From NCBI GenBank assembly GCA_002501065.1, contig DLRK01000196.1:138971-202970 (forward strand): a stretch of 64,000 nt of DNA. The letters are read 5' to 3'. Source of the stretch: Akkermansiaceae bacterium UBA7890. Its GTDB lineage: Bacteria > Verrucomicrobiota > Verrucomicrobiia > Verrucomicrobiales > Akkermansiaceae. Positions 43,752 through 52,223 of this stretch are shown in pieces (positions within the stretch are counted from its first letter, which is position 1; each line of letters starts with the position of its first letter). A program made the translations under genes and the position numbers. The notes beneath the pieces were generated by a model. It saw nothing but the letters and a program-made list of their open reading frames with translations. It had not been told where the DNA came from and made no database searches.

Positions 43752-45025
43752 TCGATTGTGAACTGGGTTCCTCCGGCGAGGGCCTTCACTTTTCCTTCAT
43801 CGACCTCCACCCCGAGTCCATGGCCGGTGGGGATCTCCATCATTCCATTCTCGATCTTAAGGGGTCGTTCCAACACGTCCGCAGTCAGAAACTGCGGGCC
43901 GTTCAGCGCCGCAGGTTTCCTGAGACCAAACGCCCCGTAGAGTCCGAGCGTGGCAGCAAGAGAAATGTCGGGGTCGGTCAATCCGCTTCCGAGCCACATC
44001 AGGCCTTCCGAGAGAATCAGTTCGATTTGTGCTTTCGCCGATACCAACCCGCCACACCGCGAGTGCTTCATCGCGACGCCGTCGATCATCTTGAGCTGGA
44101 TGAACTCACGAAGTTCCACGGGGGAGACCACACCCTCGTCCATCAGGATCGGCAGGGCTCCCTGCTTCTTGAGGGCCTGGTAGCCGCTGATCTGGTTTGG
44201 TTTGATGGGCGCCTCCAGGACATCCACGCCGGCCTTGGCCAGCTTGGGGGCGATTTCCAGGGCGGTGGCGGGATCGTATCCACCGTTGGCGTCCGCCCAG
44301 AGAAAGGCGTTCGGGGCGTTCCTGCGAACCGCGGTCGCCAGAGCGAGGTCGAACCTGGGATCGGGGGCAACCTTGATGTTGAAGTGCCTGTAACCTCGTT
44401 TATGCCCCTTCTCCATGAGGCCGTCGACCTCATCGAGCGACCTTGGGTTCAGGGTCCAGCTGAGGGTGAGTGGTTCTCCTGCCGGGCGTCCCCAGAGTTT
44501 TGCCAGCGACTTCTTCTCTATTCGTCCCGCCAGATCGTGCAGGGCCACATCGAGGCCGGCGCGCGTGATCGGCATCCCGGTCGAGAATCCGTCGGCGATC
44601 GACCGGGTCATGATTTCGTGAGCCCCGGCGAAATCGAAGAGATTGTGCCCGATGAGTTTCGGAGCAAAGTAGTCACGCAGGGCGGTCGTTGCCGTCTCAA
44701 GCGTTTCGTAACTCCACTTTGCCACAGGCACGCTCTGCCCCCAGCCGGTCACTCCGTTTGCAGCCGTTACTTTGACAAGAACGGCGGCACGACCCTTCGA
44801 TCCGTGGGGACCGGTGAAGAACTTGAAGTGCCCGGTCATCGGGTAGCGTACGGGGAACAGGTCGATGCGACTGATTCTCATGGTTGAATCCGTGGTCCGG
44901 CCCATTACTCGTCTGCTCATTCCGACGAAGGGCAGGGCGGCGGCACCCTTCACGAACCGGCGTCGCCCGATACAAGCACGACTTCGGATGGATCTGGGAG
45001 CACAACCTGCATCGAGTGAGCTCAT
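43748..45025 (-). CDS. Tat-exported mandelate racemase / muconate lactonizing enzyme family protein
   Basis: The start is placed at ATG 45025, because the Tat signal (GRRRFVKGAAALPFVGMSRR) lies just behind it; the frame is open upstream to 45313 but overlaps the heparinase-type gene. The protein has 425 residues with the enolase-superfamily fold. N-terminal capping domain: MRISRIDLFPVRYPMTGHFK. Barrel residues: FNIKVAPDP (Lys), FLWADANGGY (Asp), VLEAPIKPNQ (Glu), LMDEGVVSP (Asp/Glu) and GVAMKHSRCGG (Lys). The MLE subgroup includes cycloisomerases and dipeptide epimerases; the substrate here is unknown. It is the first gene of a four-gene operon. An FNR-type box ends 34 bases upstream of the ATG. 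Confidence 0.88.
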   Translation of the reverse strand: MSSLDAGCAPRSIRSRACIGRRRFVKGAAALPFVGMSRRVMGRTTDSTMRISRIDLFPVRYPMTGHFKFFTGPHGSKGRAAVLVKVTAANGVTGWGQSVPVAKWSYETLETATTALRDYFAPKLIGHNLFDFAGAHEIMTRSIADGFSTGMPITRAGLDVALHDLAGRIEKKSLAKLWGRPAGEPLTLSWTLNPRSLDEVDGLMEKGHKRGYRHFNIKVAPDPRFDLALATAVRRNAPNAFLWADANGGYDPATALEIAPKLAKAGVDVLEAPIKPNQISGYQALKKQGALPILMDEGVVSPVELREFIQLKMIDGVAMKHSRCGGLVSAKAQIELILSEGLMWLGSGLTDPDISLAATLGLYGAFGLRKPAALNGPQFLTADVLERPLKIENGMMEIPTGHGLGVEVDEGKVKALAGGTQFTIE

Positions 45026-45058
45026 TCTGAAGCTACGCCGGTGGGATGCCGGGGGTTT

Positions 45059-45072
45059 TTGATACAGATCAA
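45059..45072. promoter_or_regulatory. FNR/DNR-type box upstream of the enolase-family/cupredoxin operon
   Basis: TTGAT-ACAG-ATCAA is an exact match between the stop of the heparinase-type gene (45124) and the ATG at 45025. It is only 33 bases from the start codon, the same unusual closeness as the box before HzsA-like 2. Confidence 0.65.
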
Positions 45073-45123
45073 TTGCATGGCCGTCCGGGCTTTCCTGCCC
45101 GTCGCCTTGCGGCCGCAGCCGGG

Positions 45124-47064
45124 TTACCACTTCTTCAGCGGGCGCAACTTGATCTGGGTCCCGGAGGACTTGTTCAGTGGGCCGGGAGTGAAGAGGACCG
45201 CAAGGGTGAGCCTGCCGGATGCCGGGGCGACAGATTCGAAGGCGGTCATGCGGGTTCCGGTGTTGGGAGAGTCCCAGTCGTGCCGGGGTCGGGAGGTGTC
45301 GAGGACATGCCATGTGGCATTGGGACCTGCCGAAAGGATGCGGGCCCGGAGAAACTTTCCGGAGTGGCGCAGATCGAGGGAACGCTGTTTCAGTGAGCCC
45401 GGGATTGCCGGTGTGATCATGCCCCAGCGCACCCGACTCCCGGGCTTCAGGCCTCCCAGTTCATCCTGCAGGAGGACTTCACCGGAGGGGAGCAGAGCAA
45501 TGCCGCGGGCAACGGAAGTCGCCTGGCCGGCATAGACCGGAGTGAGATCCGCAATCGAGTAAGGAAAGGCGGCATCGTCCGAAAACCCTGCCATCCCGGC
45601 GTGGCCCTTGGCGACCTGGAGCTGATCATCGATGACGAGGGTGTTGTGTCCGTGATTCTGCTGCCGGAAGATGGTCCACCGGTCAGAGTTCTGGGCACGA
45701 TTCCAGAGATTCATGCCACGCGATTCGATCCCGTGGTAGCCCTCGGCTCCGAGATCGACCGCCCAGCGCACGCCATTGGCATCGAGCACGAAGGAGCCGA
45801 TATCCATCTGCCCGTGGTTGGCGGAGGGTGAACCAGCCTTGAAGCCGACAAAGGTCGCGGCTGGATCGTCCCAGGAACTGCGGTGTAACGCGATGGGCGT
45901 TTCCCCGCCGCTCTGCCAGTGAAGGGGTAGAGCACATTCGGGTTTGCCTGGTCCGGTTTTCATCCAGAGGAGAGCGAGCGGCAGAAAGCGGTCGAGATTG
46001 GAGGCGCCCCGGGAGGCTTCGGTCGTGGCCAGCAGTTCGCTCAGGCGCTGACGCTCACCCCGCAACCAGTCGAACCGGTTGAAGCGGGAGGCGAACCAGA
46101 ACAGGATGGGGGAGGGATTGCGCGAGGAGCCTCCGTCGGCGTAGTTGAAGAAGAGATCGGAGGGACCGCCCGCCAGGGCAGGATATTGTCCGGTCATGCT
46201 GAACCCTGGCGCCATGGAAAGTCCATAGTCGGTCCCAAGGACGCTCTCGAGCACACCGATCAACATCACGTTGTAGCTCGTTCCGTAGGACCAGTAGGCG
46301 GGGCCTTCCGGGTAGCTTCCGCGGGGCGCGTAGACAGCCATGGAGCGCGTTACGTTACGCAGGGTGTTGTGAACAGTCTGGGCGGCGAGCTCGGGTTCGT
46401 CCTCAAGAACGGCAAGCGCACCCGCGGTGAGCCCGCCGTGGCAGACCTGTCCCCAGTTGTTGGCAGACCGGACCCAGCCCTTGTGGCGACTGTTGAAGGG
46501 GAGAGCGACTCCCTTTTCAACGATGGCTTTCCGGATCCGGGTTCGGCTCGCCTCGTCGATCTGGTCATGGAGCCAGTCATAACCGATCGCGAGAGCGAAG
46601 GTCATTTCAGCGACATCGAGGAAGTGGGAGGGGTTCCAGTCACGGAAGCGGGACACGGCCAGCATCTCGTCCGTGGCGCGCCTGGCGAAGGCGTTATTGC
46701 CGGTGAGTTGATAAGCCATCGCGAGAGTGACGACTCTCCTGACACAGCGTCTCGATTCGCCGAGAAGTCGCCGTCCGCGCAGTTTTCTCTCGATGGGAGG
46801 GACAGTCAGCAGGTGATCGGCATGAGCAATTACGGCATGGGCCAGCATCTGCCGCAACGGATCGTCGCTGAGTGATGTGCGCAGTGCGGCGAAGTCGTCC
46901 CGGGTCGCAAGGAGACGGGGATGCCCGGACGGGACCCTGCCGATTCCTTCGCGGATCTCAGGAAGGGTGGTGGTGGGCGGGTAGCGATACGTCTTTGGAG
47001 CAGCGACGGACCAGCCTGATACGATCACACATAGCGTGAAGGTGGCGAGATTACGGCAGGCCAT
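45124..47064 (-). CDS. Exported heparinase II/III family polysaccharide lyase-like protein
   Basis: The protein has 646 residues with a signal peptide (NLATFTLCVIVSGWSVAAP). The N-terminal alpha/alpha toroid has GHPRLLATRDDFAALR, AIGYDWLHDQ, VRSANNWGQVCHGGLTAGAL and PRGSYPEGPAYWSYGTSYNV. The C-terminal beta-sandwich shows the family core PSANHGQMDIGSFVLDANGV and WAVDLGAEGYHG. The HGQMD histidine and the Asn/Tyr residues of the toroid are typical of the lyase site. The family cleaves uronic-acid polysaccharides such as heparin and alginate; the substrate is not predictable here. It is the last gene of the minus-strand run that begins at 54044, and its stop is about 50 bases before the next FNR-type box. 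Confidence 0.88.
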   Translation of the reverse strand: MACRNLATFTLCVIVSGWSVAAPKTYRYPPTTTLPEIREGIGRVPSGHPRLLATRDDFAALRTSLSDDPLRQMLAHAVIAHADHLLTVPPIERKLRGRRLLGESRRCVRRVVTLAMAYQLTGNNAFARRATDEMLAVSRFRDWNPSHFLDVAEMTFALAIGYDWLHDQIDEASRTRIRKAIVEKGVALPFNSRHKGWVRSANNWGQVCHGGLTAGALAVLEDEPELAAQTVHNTLRNVTRSMAVYAPRGSYPEGPAYWSYGTSYNVMLIGVLESVLGTDYGLSMAPGFSMTGQYPALAGGPSDLFFNYADGGSSRNPSPILFWFASRFNRFDWLRGERQRLSELLATTEASRGASNLDRFLPLALLWMKTGPGKPECALPLHWQSGGETPIALHRSSWDDPAATFVGFKAGSPSANHGQMDIGSFVLDANGVRWAVDLGAEGYHGIESRGMNLWNRAQNSDRWTIFRQQNHGHNTLVIDDQLQVAKGHAGMAGFSDDAAFPYSIADLTPVYAGQATSVARGIALLPSGEVLLQDELGGLKPGSRVRWGMITPAIPGSLKQRSLDLRHSGKFLRARILSAGPNATWHVLDTSRPRHDWDSPNTGTRMTAFESVAPASGRLTLAVLFTPGPLNKSSGTQIKLRPLKKW

Positions 47065-47114
47065 ACAGTTGGCAGACAGGGGATTGGTGTTCCGGAACCC
47101 ACTGACGGTCAGCG

Positions 47115-48242
47115 TCAGGCCTCCCCGATGGCATCCACTTCTATCTCGAAGAGCAGGTCATCGCGGCAGACGTCGTTTTGCACGACTGCCACGGGAAGCT
47201 CCGTCACATCATGCTCTCTGCAAAAGCGGTCATAGGCAGGGAGATCTTCGAGATGCTTGAAGTAGGCGGCCCCGCGCGTGACGTCGGCCCAGTTCATTCC
47301 GCGCGACTCCAGGATGGCTTCCACGACTCTCATCGTCAGCGCGACCTGTTCATCCACATCCCCGACGTGGAGGGTCTCGCCGCTGGGGGCAATGCTGGCA
47401 GTGCCGGAGACGAGGAGGCGCCGGTGGTCGGGCATTGCGAGTTCAACCGCCCGGCTGAACGAGCTGCCGTATTCGAGGGCCGCACCCTGCAGAGGGGAAG
47501 GCACCGCCTCGATTATTACGTTTTCAGTCTTCGGCATGACGGCGGTAAGGCTGCAGGTGATCGCACTGCCGGACGAATTGGAGGCACCCACCCCGGTGCT
47601 GGCCGGGACCAGGCCGTCGTAGATTCCCCGTGTGGTGAAAAACTGGTCGCGGATCTGATTGAGCTCGTCATACCAGTCAAGGATATCGTCGACGAAAAGC
47701 CAGGTGCGGACCACGTGGGAGAAGCTCATGCCGACCTGGTGCAGGGCGGATTCCATTCGTTCGAAGATCTGACGGGCCTGTTCTTCCCTGGAGAGACGGG
47801 AGTCCGGATGGATCTCCTTGAGTTGGCAGTAGCGGGCGTGGGCATCCTCATAGATTGTCCCCACAATGCGTCCTCCCAGCCAGACTGGTTCGACCGGTGT
47901 GCCCGATACGGTATGAACGTAGAGACCGGTCACCGGGCAGTCGGTGTGCGCCTCCCCAACGGAGACATTCAGCGGACAGTCGTCGCAGTCGCAGCAATAC
48001 CTCTGCTGCAAGGTGGCGGTCCCCTGCGTGTTGAGCAACCCAATCGAGTCCTTGCGTGCTACCTTTCCGTCACGATGGCGCAGATGGTCGTCCATCCTGT
48101 CGAACATCGCGGTCGGGTTATCCCCGCTGCGGCTCAGGAACATCAAGAACGACTCACTGCATCCAGTCCGGCAGATTTCCCGCCGGAACTGGTTGGCGTT
48201 GCTTGGCTCGGTGCTTGGTTCGATCGTGGAGATGGTCTTCAC
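47115..48242 (-). CDS. Two-domain RidA/YjgF-like protein with an N-terminal Cys cluster
   Basis: The start is placed at GTG 48242, 25 bases after the upstream stop. In-frame ATGs at 48320 and 48404 would overlap the upstream gene. The protein has 375 residues without an export signal. A Cys-rich stretch, RYCCDCDDCPLNVSVGEAHT, is followed by a first RidA-like unit (VVRTWLFVDDILDWYDELNQ, GLVPASTGVGASNSSGSAIT) and a second one (RRLLVSGTASIAPSGETLHV, WADVTRGAAYFKHLEDLPAY, LPVAVVQNDVCRDDLLFEIE). It resembles the RidA/chorismatase (FkbO/Hyg5) fold family. RidA enzymes hydrolyse reactive enamines or imines. The Cys cluster is unusual and could bind metal; this is inferred. Confidence 0.8.
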   Translation of the reverse strand: MKTISTIEPSTEPSNANQFRREICRTGCSESFLMFLSRSGDNPTAMFDRMDDHLRHRDGKVARKDSIGLLNTQGTATLQQRYCCDCDDCPLNVSVGEAHTDCPVTGLYVHTVSGTPVEPVWLGGRIVGTIYEDAHARYCQLKEIHPDSRLSREEQARQIFERMESALHQVGMSFSHVVRTWLFVDDILDWYDELNQIRDQFFTTRGIYDGLVPASTGVGASNSSGSAITCSLTAVMPKTENVIIEAVPSPLQGAALEYGSSFSRAVELAMPDHRRLLVSGTASIAPSGETLHVGDVDEQVALTMRVVEAILESRGMNWADVTRGAAYFKHLEDLPAYDRFCREHDVTELPVAVVQNDVCRDDLLFEIEVDAIGEA

Positions 48243-48267
48243 GGTTGAGGAGGAAGCAGTTTCAAGG

Positions 48268-49629
48268 TTAAATGGGGTTGCCCTGTCCGGGATTGGGAAT
48301 GGGATACTGGTTGTCTGCATCGGGTCGGACCGGGGCGTCGGAAGCCCAGGTGCAGGCATCGAGCCCGGGCGCCAGTTCGTGATCCGAGGCGAGGGCTTCT
48401 TCAAATGTCACTTCCCGGCCGGACTCCGCGGCCATCCGACCCATGATGGCGGTCATGGCGGCCCTGGCACAGCGGTCGGTTTCGTTGTAGGGATTGTTCT
48501 GGCGAATCGCCTCGAAGAAGAGGTCGTGCTCATGTTGGTAGGCATTCTTGGCCGTCCCCTTGTGCCGCCAGATCACGTTCTCGACCTTCTCGTCGTGTCC
48601 ACGGCAGATACGGGGTTTCGAGACGCCCTCGCCGAGGGTGGCGCTACCGGTCGTTCCGTGAATTACGTCTCCAAAGTGGTTCCAGGTGTTGGGGATGTGG
48701 CGTCCCTGGGCGAACATGCGGGTGCCGTCCGCAAAGCGGTATTCGACCGCGAAGTGGTCATACATCTGGTCCGGCTGGGAGCGAACCTGCCGACCTCCCT
48801 GGCCCTGCGCGGAGACCGGCCAGGCATTCTTGACCCAGCAGCACACGTCGATGTTGTGAATCAGCCAGTCCACAATGAAGCTGCCGTTCAGCCAGGTGAA
48901 GTTGCTGTAGTTGGCGATCTGGTGGGCAAGTTCGCTCATCCCGGATTGCTTCGGTTTGAAGCCGACCGGTCCATGCTCGCGGTAGGCCCAGCACGTGATG
49001 ATGTCGCCGATGGCGCCATCGTGAATGCGGCGAATCGCTTCTTCCAGCGGCGGGGAGTGACGGCTCATCAGTCCGCCTGCGATCTTCAGGTTCTTCCTGT
49101 CAGCTGCTTCGCCGGCCCGCAGGACCCGCCGGATACCAGGCCCGTCCACCGCAAACGACTTTTCCATGAACACGTTACACCCGTGATTGACCGCATATTC
49201 GAGGTGAATGGGCCGGAAGGCCGGGGGAGTGGTCAGAAGCACCACGTCCGCCTCGCCCAGCAGGTCGATGGCCGACTGGTAGGCGTCCATCCCAAGGAAA
49301 CGGCGCTCCGGTGGAACCTCGACCTGCTTGGGGAACTGTGCGCTGATGGACTTGAGGCTGCTTTCAAGGCGGTGTTCGAAGACATCCGCCACCGCCCAGA
49401 GTTTGGTTGGTCCGCTGGTCTTTAGCGCATTGAAGGCGGCACCGGTACCACGTCCCCCACAACCAACGAGGGCGACCTTGATCGTATCGTCACCTGGGGA
49501 AGCCCCTTGAGCAAATCCTGGCGCCGTGGCGGCACCCATCAGACCCGCCGCCGCAGCACTCTTCCCGGTGTTTTTGAGGAACGTTCTGCGGGATGGATCG
49601 GTCTCAATGACAGTATTAGTTGGTTTCAT
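48268..49629 (-). CDS. Tat-exported Gfo/Idh/MocA-family oxidoreductase
   Basis: The ATG at 49629 begins the Tat-type leader (SRRTFLKNTGKSAAAAGLMG); the frame is open to 49779 but that part overlaps HzsA-like 7. The protein has 453 residues, with the Rossmann motif ALVGCGGRGTGAAFNALK, the family EKS motif (GCNVFMEKSFAVDGPG) and a substrate domain with VDWLIHNIDVCCWVKNAWPV. It is a clear paralogue of 5179-6519. Both genes neighbour a subtype 1/7 HzsA-like gene, suggesting a conserved functional pair. It lies 46 bases downstream of HzsA-like 7 in the same transcription unit. Substrate unknown. Confidence 0.9.
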   Translation of the reverse strand: MKPTNTVIETDPSRRTFLKNTGKSAAAAGLMGAATAPGFAQGASPGDDTIKVALVGCGGRGTGAAFNALKTSGPTKLWAVADVFEHRLESSLKSISAQFPKQVEVPPERRFLGMDAYQSAIDLLGEADVVLLTTPPAFRPIHLEYAVNHGCNVFMEKSFAVDGPGIRRVLRAGEAADRKNLKIAGGLMSRHSPPLEEAIRRIHDGAIGDIITCWAYREHGPVGFKPKQSGMSELAHQIANYSNFTWLNGSFIVDWLIHNIDVCCWVKNAWPVSAQGQGGRQVRSQPDQMYDHFAVEYRFADGTRMFAQGRHIPNTWNHFGDVIHGTTGSATLGEGVSKPRICRGHDEKVENVIWRHKGTAKNAYQHEHDLFFEAIRQNNPYNETDRCARAAMTAIMGRMAAESGREVTFEEALASDHELAPGLDACTWASDAPVRPDADNQYPIPNPGQGNPI

Positions 49630-49675
49630 CAGAGCTTCTTTTTGTTCGTTGAGGCAAACAGGTTGCGGGTGGCAG

Positions 49676-52144
49676 TCACAGTTGGTTCGGCCGGTACCAC
49701 AGAGATTTCCAGTAGGCCTGGTCGAGGGCGTAGGGATCGAGGAAGGACTTTTCGCTTTGATTCGCGGGCAGGATTCCATAGCGCTTCATTTCCCTCAGAT
49801 AGTCATCACGCGGACGGAACCCCGGCATGTCGAAGCGCTTGATGGTCTCGAGGTGAAACTTCGCGGCGCGCACGACCGCGAGCAGTTTCTGGTAATCGGG
49901 GTCTTCCGTGTCCGTGAACACCGAAGCGACCTGGCCCTTTGCCTCGCCCTCCCTCACCCTGCAGAGGCCCAGTCCCCCGGCCTCCTTTGCGAGAGGCGCG
50001 AGGATGAGAGGAGATTTCTGCGGGCGAGTCAGATTGTAGACGATATGGCGGGAGAGGCGCAGTTTGAGATCGTCTTCCTGAAGCGCCCAGGGCGGAAAGC
50101 GATCCACGGAGGGAGTTTCGGGCAATGCCGTGGGTCCGGAGTGGCACTGCTGGCAGCGCCGGTTGATTGCGGCCCGGCCGTCGCCCACGGCGGGCCAGGA
50201 GAAGTCCGCATGATTGCTCCTGTTTTCTTCGTAGCCTCCGATCATGCCAGTCCCAAGAGCGGCATAGGTGCCGGGGTAGGGGGCGCCGGTGTCGATCCAG
50301 AGGGCGAGCATCCTGCGCTCATGCTCGCTGACCTTGGCGCCATAGTGGCTGCCGTCAGACTTCTGGATCAAGGGGCTGGCAGAGGATCCGATCGTGCGGG
50401 GCGCGTAGTTGCTTCGGGGCCGGTTGCGGCCGTCCACGAATTGTCTTCGCACCGTCAGAATGTAGTAGCTGTGGGAGTAGAGCGGACCCCGGTCACCGGT
50501 GAGGATCACGTCGCCTGCCCGGGGACCGCCGTGCTCTGTCGCTTCGTAGTCGTGACAGGCCACGCAGTGCCTATCGAGAATCGGCTGGATGTCCCGTGGG
50601 AAATCGAAAACGTCAGGCGTTCCGGGGATAGGCTTGATCCGGCTTGCCGGGCGCCGCAGGGCGGCCAGATCGGGAATGGGGAGGGGAGTGCGTGTGCGTT
50701 GTTCATGACATCCGACGCAACTGGTGACCTCGCCCGGCTGCACGGTAGTGAAGCTCTGCATGCGCTTGACCGACAGGCCGTCTTTGTCCCGTGCCACGAA
50801 CAGGACACTGCGAAGGGCGGGCAGTTCCAGGTAGGCCGAGCCGTCTGGCTCGACCGGGACGGAGCCGAGAACCCGCTGCAGAGTGAAGGTGCCACCGTAA
50901 CTGAGTGGCTCCATGCCACCGGTGTAGTTGATCGGCTTGGGCAGCGTTTCCAGGACCAGCAGGTCCTTGATCTCACCGCGCTCGATTCCGCTCATGTTGC
51001 GGCCCTCGTAGATATCGGCGAGGATGAGGCGGCCGGTGTCCTGTTGAGGTTCCGCCCTGGATGGAATCACGTGCTCGCGCTCACGGGGCCGGATCGGCCG
51101 CGGTTCGTGACACTGCAGTCCAGCCGCCCGGTCGGATTCGGGCAGTTGATAGATGGTCCGCACCTGTCCGTCTCCATCCATCACCATCAACTCCGTTCCC
51201 CGTGCCACGAGGAAGTGATCCGGCTCGAGAGCGTATGGATCGCGAAAGTTGTTGTCCTTGTTGAGTATCCGGGCCGAGGGGAGATGATCCGGTCCCATCC
51301 CCGGATCCACAATTGCGACGGCCCCATTGTGTTCACGGCGACCGTGCGAGGGAGAGAAGATTGCCACCACCGTGTTCCCTCCCGGGATCGGTTTGGCGTC
51401 GATCATGACAATGCCGGGATGCTGGTTGCCGTAGAACACCATCTGTCCGGTCCCGTCCGGATTGGCAGTCCAGAGATGGTGGTAATGCACCTGGCTGCGA
51501 TCGATGTATTCCCAGCGCTGATAGAGGATGCGCCCGTCGGGCAGAACCCATGGCGTGTTGTCGTGCTCGTTGTTGCTGGAAATCATGCGGATGTTTCCGC
51601 CTTTGGCATCGCAGCGGTAGAGCACCGCGACCTGAGTCAGCCAGCAGTTCACCCAGCGGTTGCAGCGGCTCGAACAGAACATGATCCCGCCATCCGGCAG
51701 GTAAGTGGGTTCGATGTCGTCGCAATCGCCGTCTGTGAGTTGCTTCAGTCCGGTGCCGTTGATGCCGATCTCGTAGAGATGGAAGTGAGTGGAGCTGCCC
51801 TTGCGGTAGGCGAAGAGAATCTTCTTCCCGTTGTAGTGAACCTGAGGATCACGGATGCTTCCCTTCCCGTCCTCCAGCAGAACGGTGAGCGTCCCGGTCC
51901 GGGGGTCGAGGCGGCAGAGTTTGCCTCCCCCGTCGGAGTAGGCCATCCGGTCCGTGTCCGCTGCATAATAGCTGAAATTCGCGTACCAGTGTCCATCCTT
52001 GCCCGGCTTGCGTACCGCGAAGACGAGATCGTCCGTAATTCCGGACCCGGGTGATTCAGTTCCCTGGAGACTGCCGCCCAGGAGAGGGAGAAACAGAACC
52101 AGAAACAATCCGAGCCATCCTGGACCAGGTTTTGTTTCTGCCAC
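49676..52144 (-). CDS. HzsA-like 7: exported PD40-propeller triheme c protein
   Basis: The GTG at 52144 is preferred, because AGGAG at 52152-52156 lies 7 bases upstream; ATG 52162 is in frame but overlaps that site. The protein has 822 residues with a signal peptide (WLGLFLVLFLPLLGGSLQG). The N-terminus, DDLVFAVRKPGKDGHWYANF, resembles HzsA-like 1. The propeller has SSRCNRWVNCWLTQVAVLYR and LPDGRILYQRWEYIDRSQVH. The hemes are CVGCH at 476 (QPGEVTSCVGCH), CVACH at 527 (QPILDRHCVACH) and CQQCH at 664. The tail DPYALDQAYWKSLWYRPNQL matches HzsA-like 1. It is followed by a Gfo/Idh/MocA gene, as HzsA-like 1 is divergent from one. Chemistry unknown. Confidence 0.87.
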   Translation of the reverse strand: MAETKPGPGWLGLFLVLFLPLLGGSLQGTESPGSGITDDLVFAVRKPGKDGHWYANFSYYAADTDRMAYSDGGGKLCRLDPRTGTLTVLLEDGKGSIRDPQVHYNGKKILFAYRKGSSTHFHLYEIGINGTGLKQLTDGDCDDIEPTYLPDGGIMFCSSRCNRWVNCWLTQVAVLYRCDAKGGNIRMISSNNEHDNTPWVLPDGRILYQRWEYIDRSQVHYHHLWTANPDGTGQMVFYGNQHPGIVMIDAKPIPGGNTVVAIFSPSHGRREHNGAVAIVDPGMGPDHLPSARILNKDNNFRDPYALEPDHFLVARGTELMVMDGDGQVRTIYQLPESDRAAGLQCHEPRPIRPREREHVIPSRAEPQQDTGRLILADIYEGRNMSGIERGEIKDLLVLETLPKPINYTGGMEPLSYGGTFTLQRVLGSVPVEPDGSAYLELPALRSVLFVARDKDGLSVKRMQSFTTVQPGEVTSCVGCHEQRTRTPLPIPDLAALRRPASRIKPIPGTPDVFDFPRDIQPILDRHCVACHDYEATEHGGPRAGDVILTGDRGPLYSHSYYILTVRRQFVDGRNRPRSNYAPRTIGSSASPLIQKSDGSHYGAKVSEHERRMLALWIDTGAPYPGTYAALGTGMIGGYEENRSNHADFSWPAVGDGRAAINRRCQQCHSGPTALPETPSVDRFPPWALQEDDLKLRLSRHIVYNLTRPQKSPLILAPLAKEAGGLGLCRVREGEAKGQVASVFTDTEDPDYQKLLAVVRAAKFHLETIKRFDMPGFRPRDDYLREMKRYGILPANQSEKSFLDPYALDQAYWKSLWYRPNQL

Positions 52145-52169
52145 TCTATTACTCCTGATCATGCTGCCG

Positions 52170-52200
52170 GGGCTTCTTGATTGGTTTATCCAGGAAGCCC
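52170..52200. terminator. Hairpin between the YVTN-diheme gene and HzsA-like 7
   Basis: 7-base arms GGGCTTC (52170-52176) and GAAGCCC (52194-52200) with a 17-base loop that can form an inner TGG/CCA stem. It lies 24 bases after the stop of the diheme gene and just before HzsA-like 7. There is no T-tract, so it may be a partial terminator or a processing site within an operon. Confidence 0.35.
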
Positions 52201-52223
52201 GTTGGGGTGGTCGATTTCCGGTT

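Noticed and set aside
49526..52054. Long open frame on the plus strand opposite HzsA-like 7
   Set aside because: It is a low-information antisense frame typical of GC-rich DNA. The opposite strand encodes a complete protein with heme motifs and a ribosome-binding site. The same applies to long antisense frames at 14700-16316, 18143-19204, 21065-22447 and 32329-33819.
7644..52144. A true hydrazine synthase (anammox) locus
   Set aside because: No HzsB or HzsC, hydrazine dehydrogenase or ladderane genes are visible. The tyrosine ligand position after the first heme motif is not conserved, and family members occur beside carbohydrate genes.
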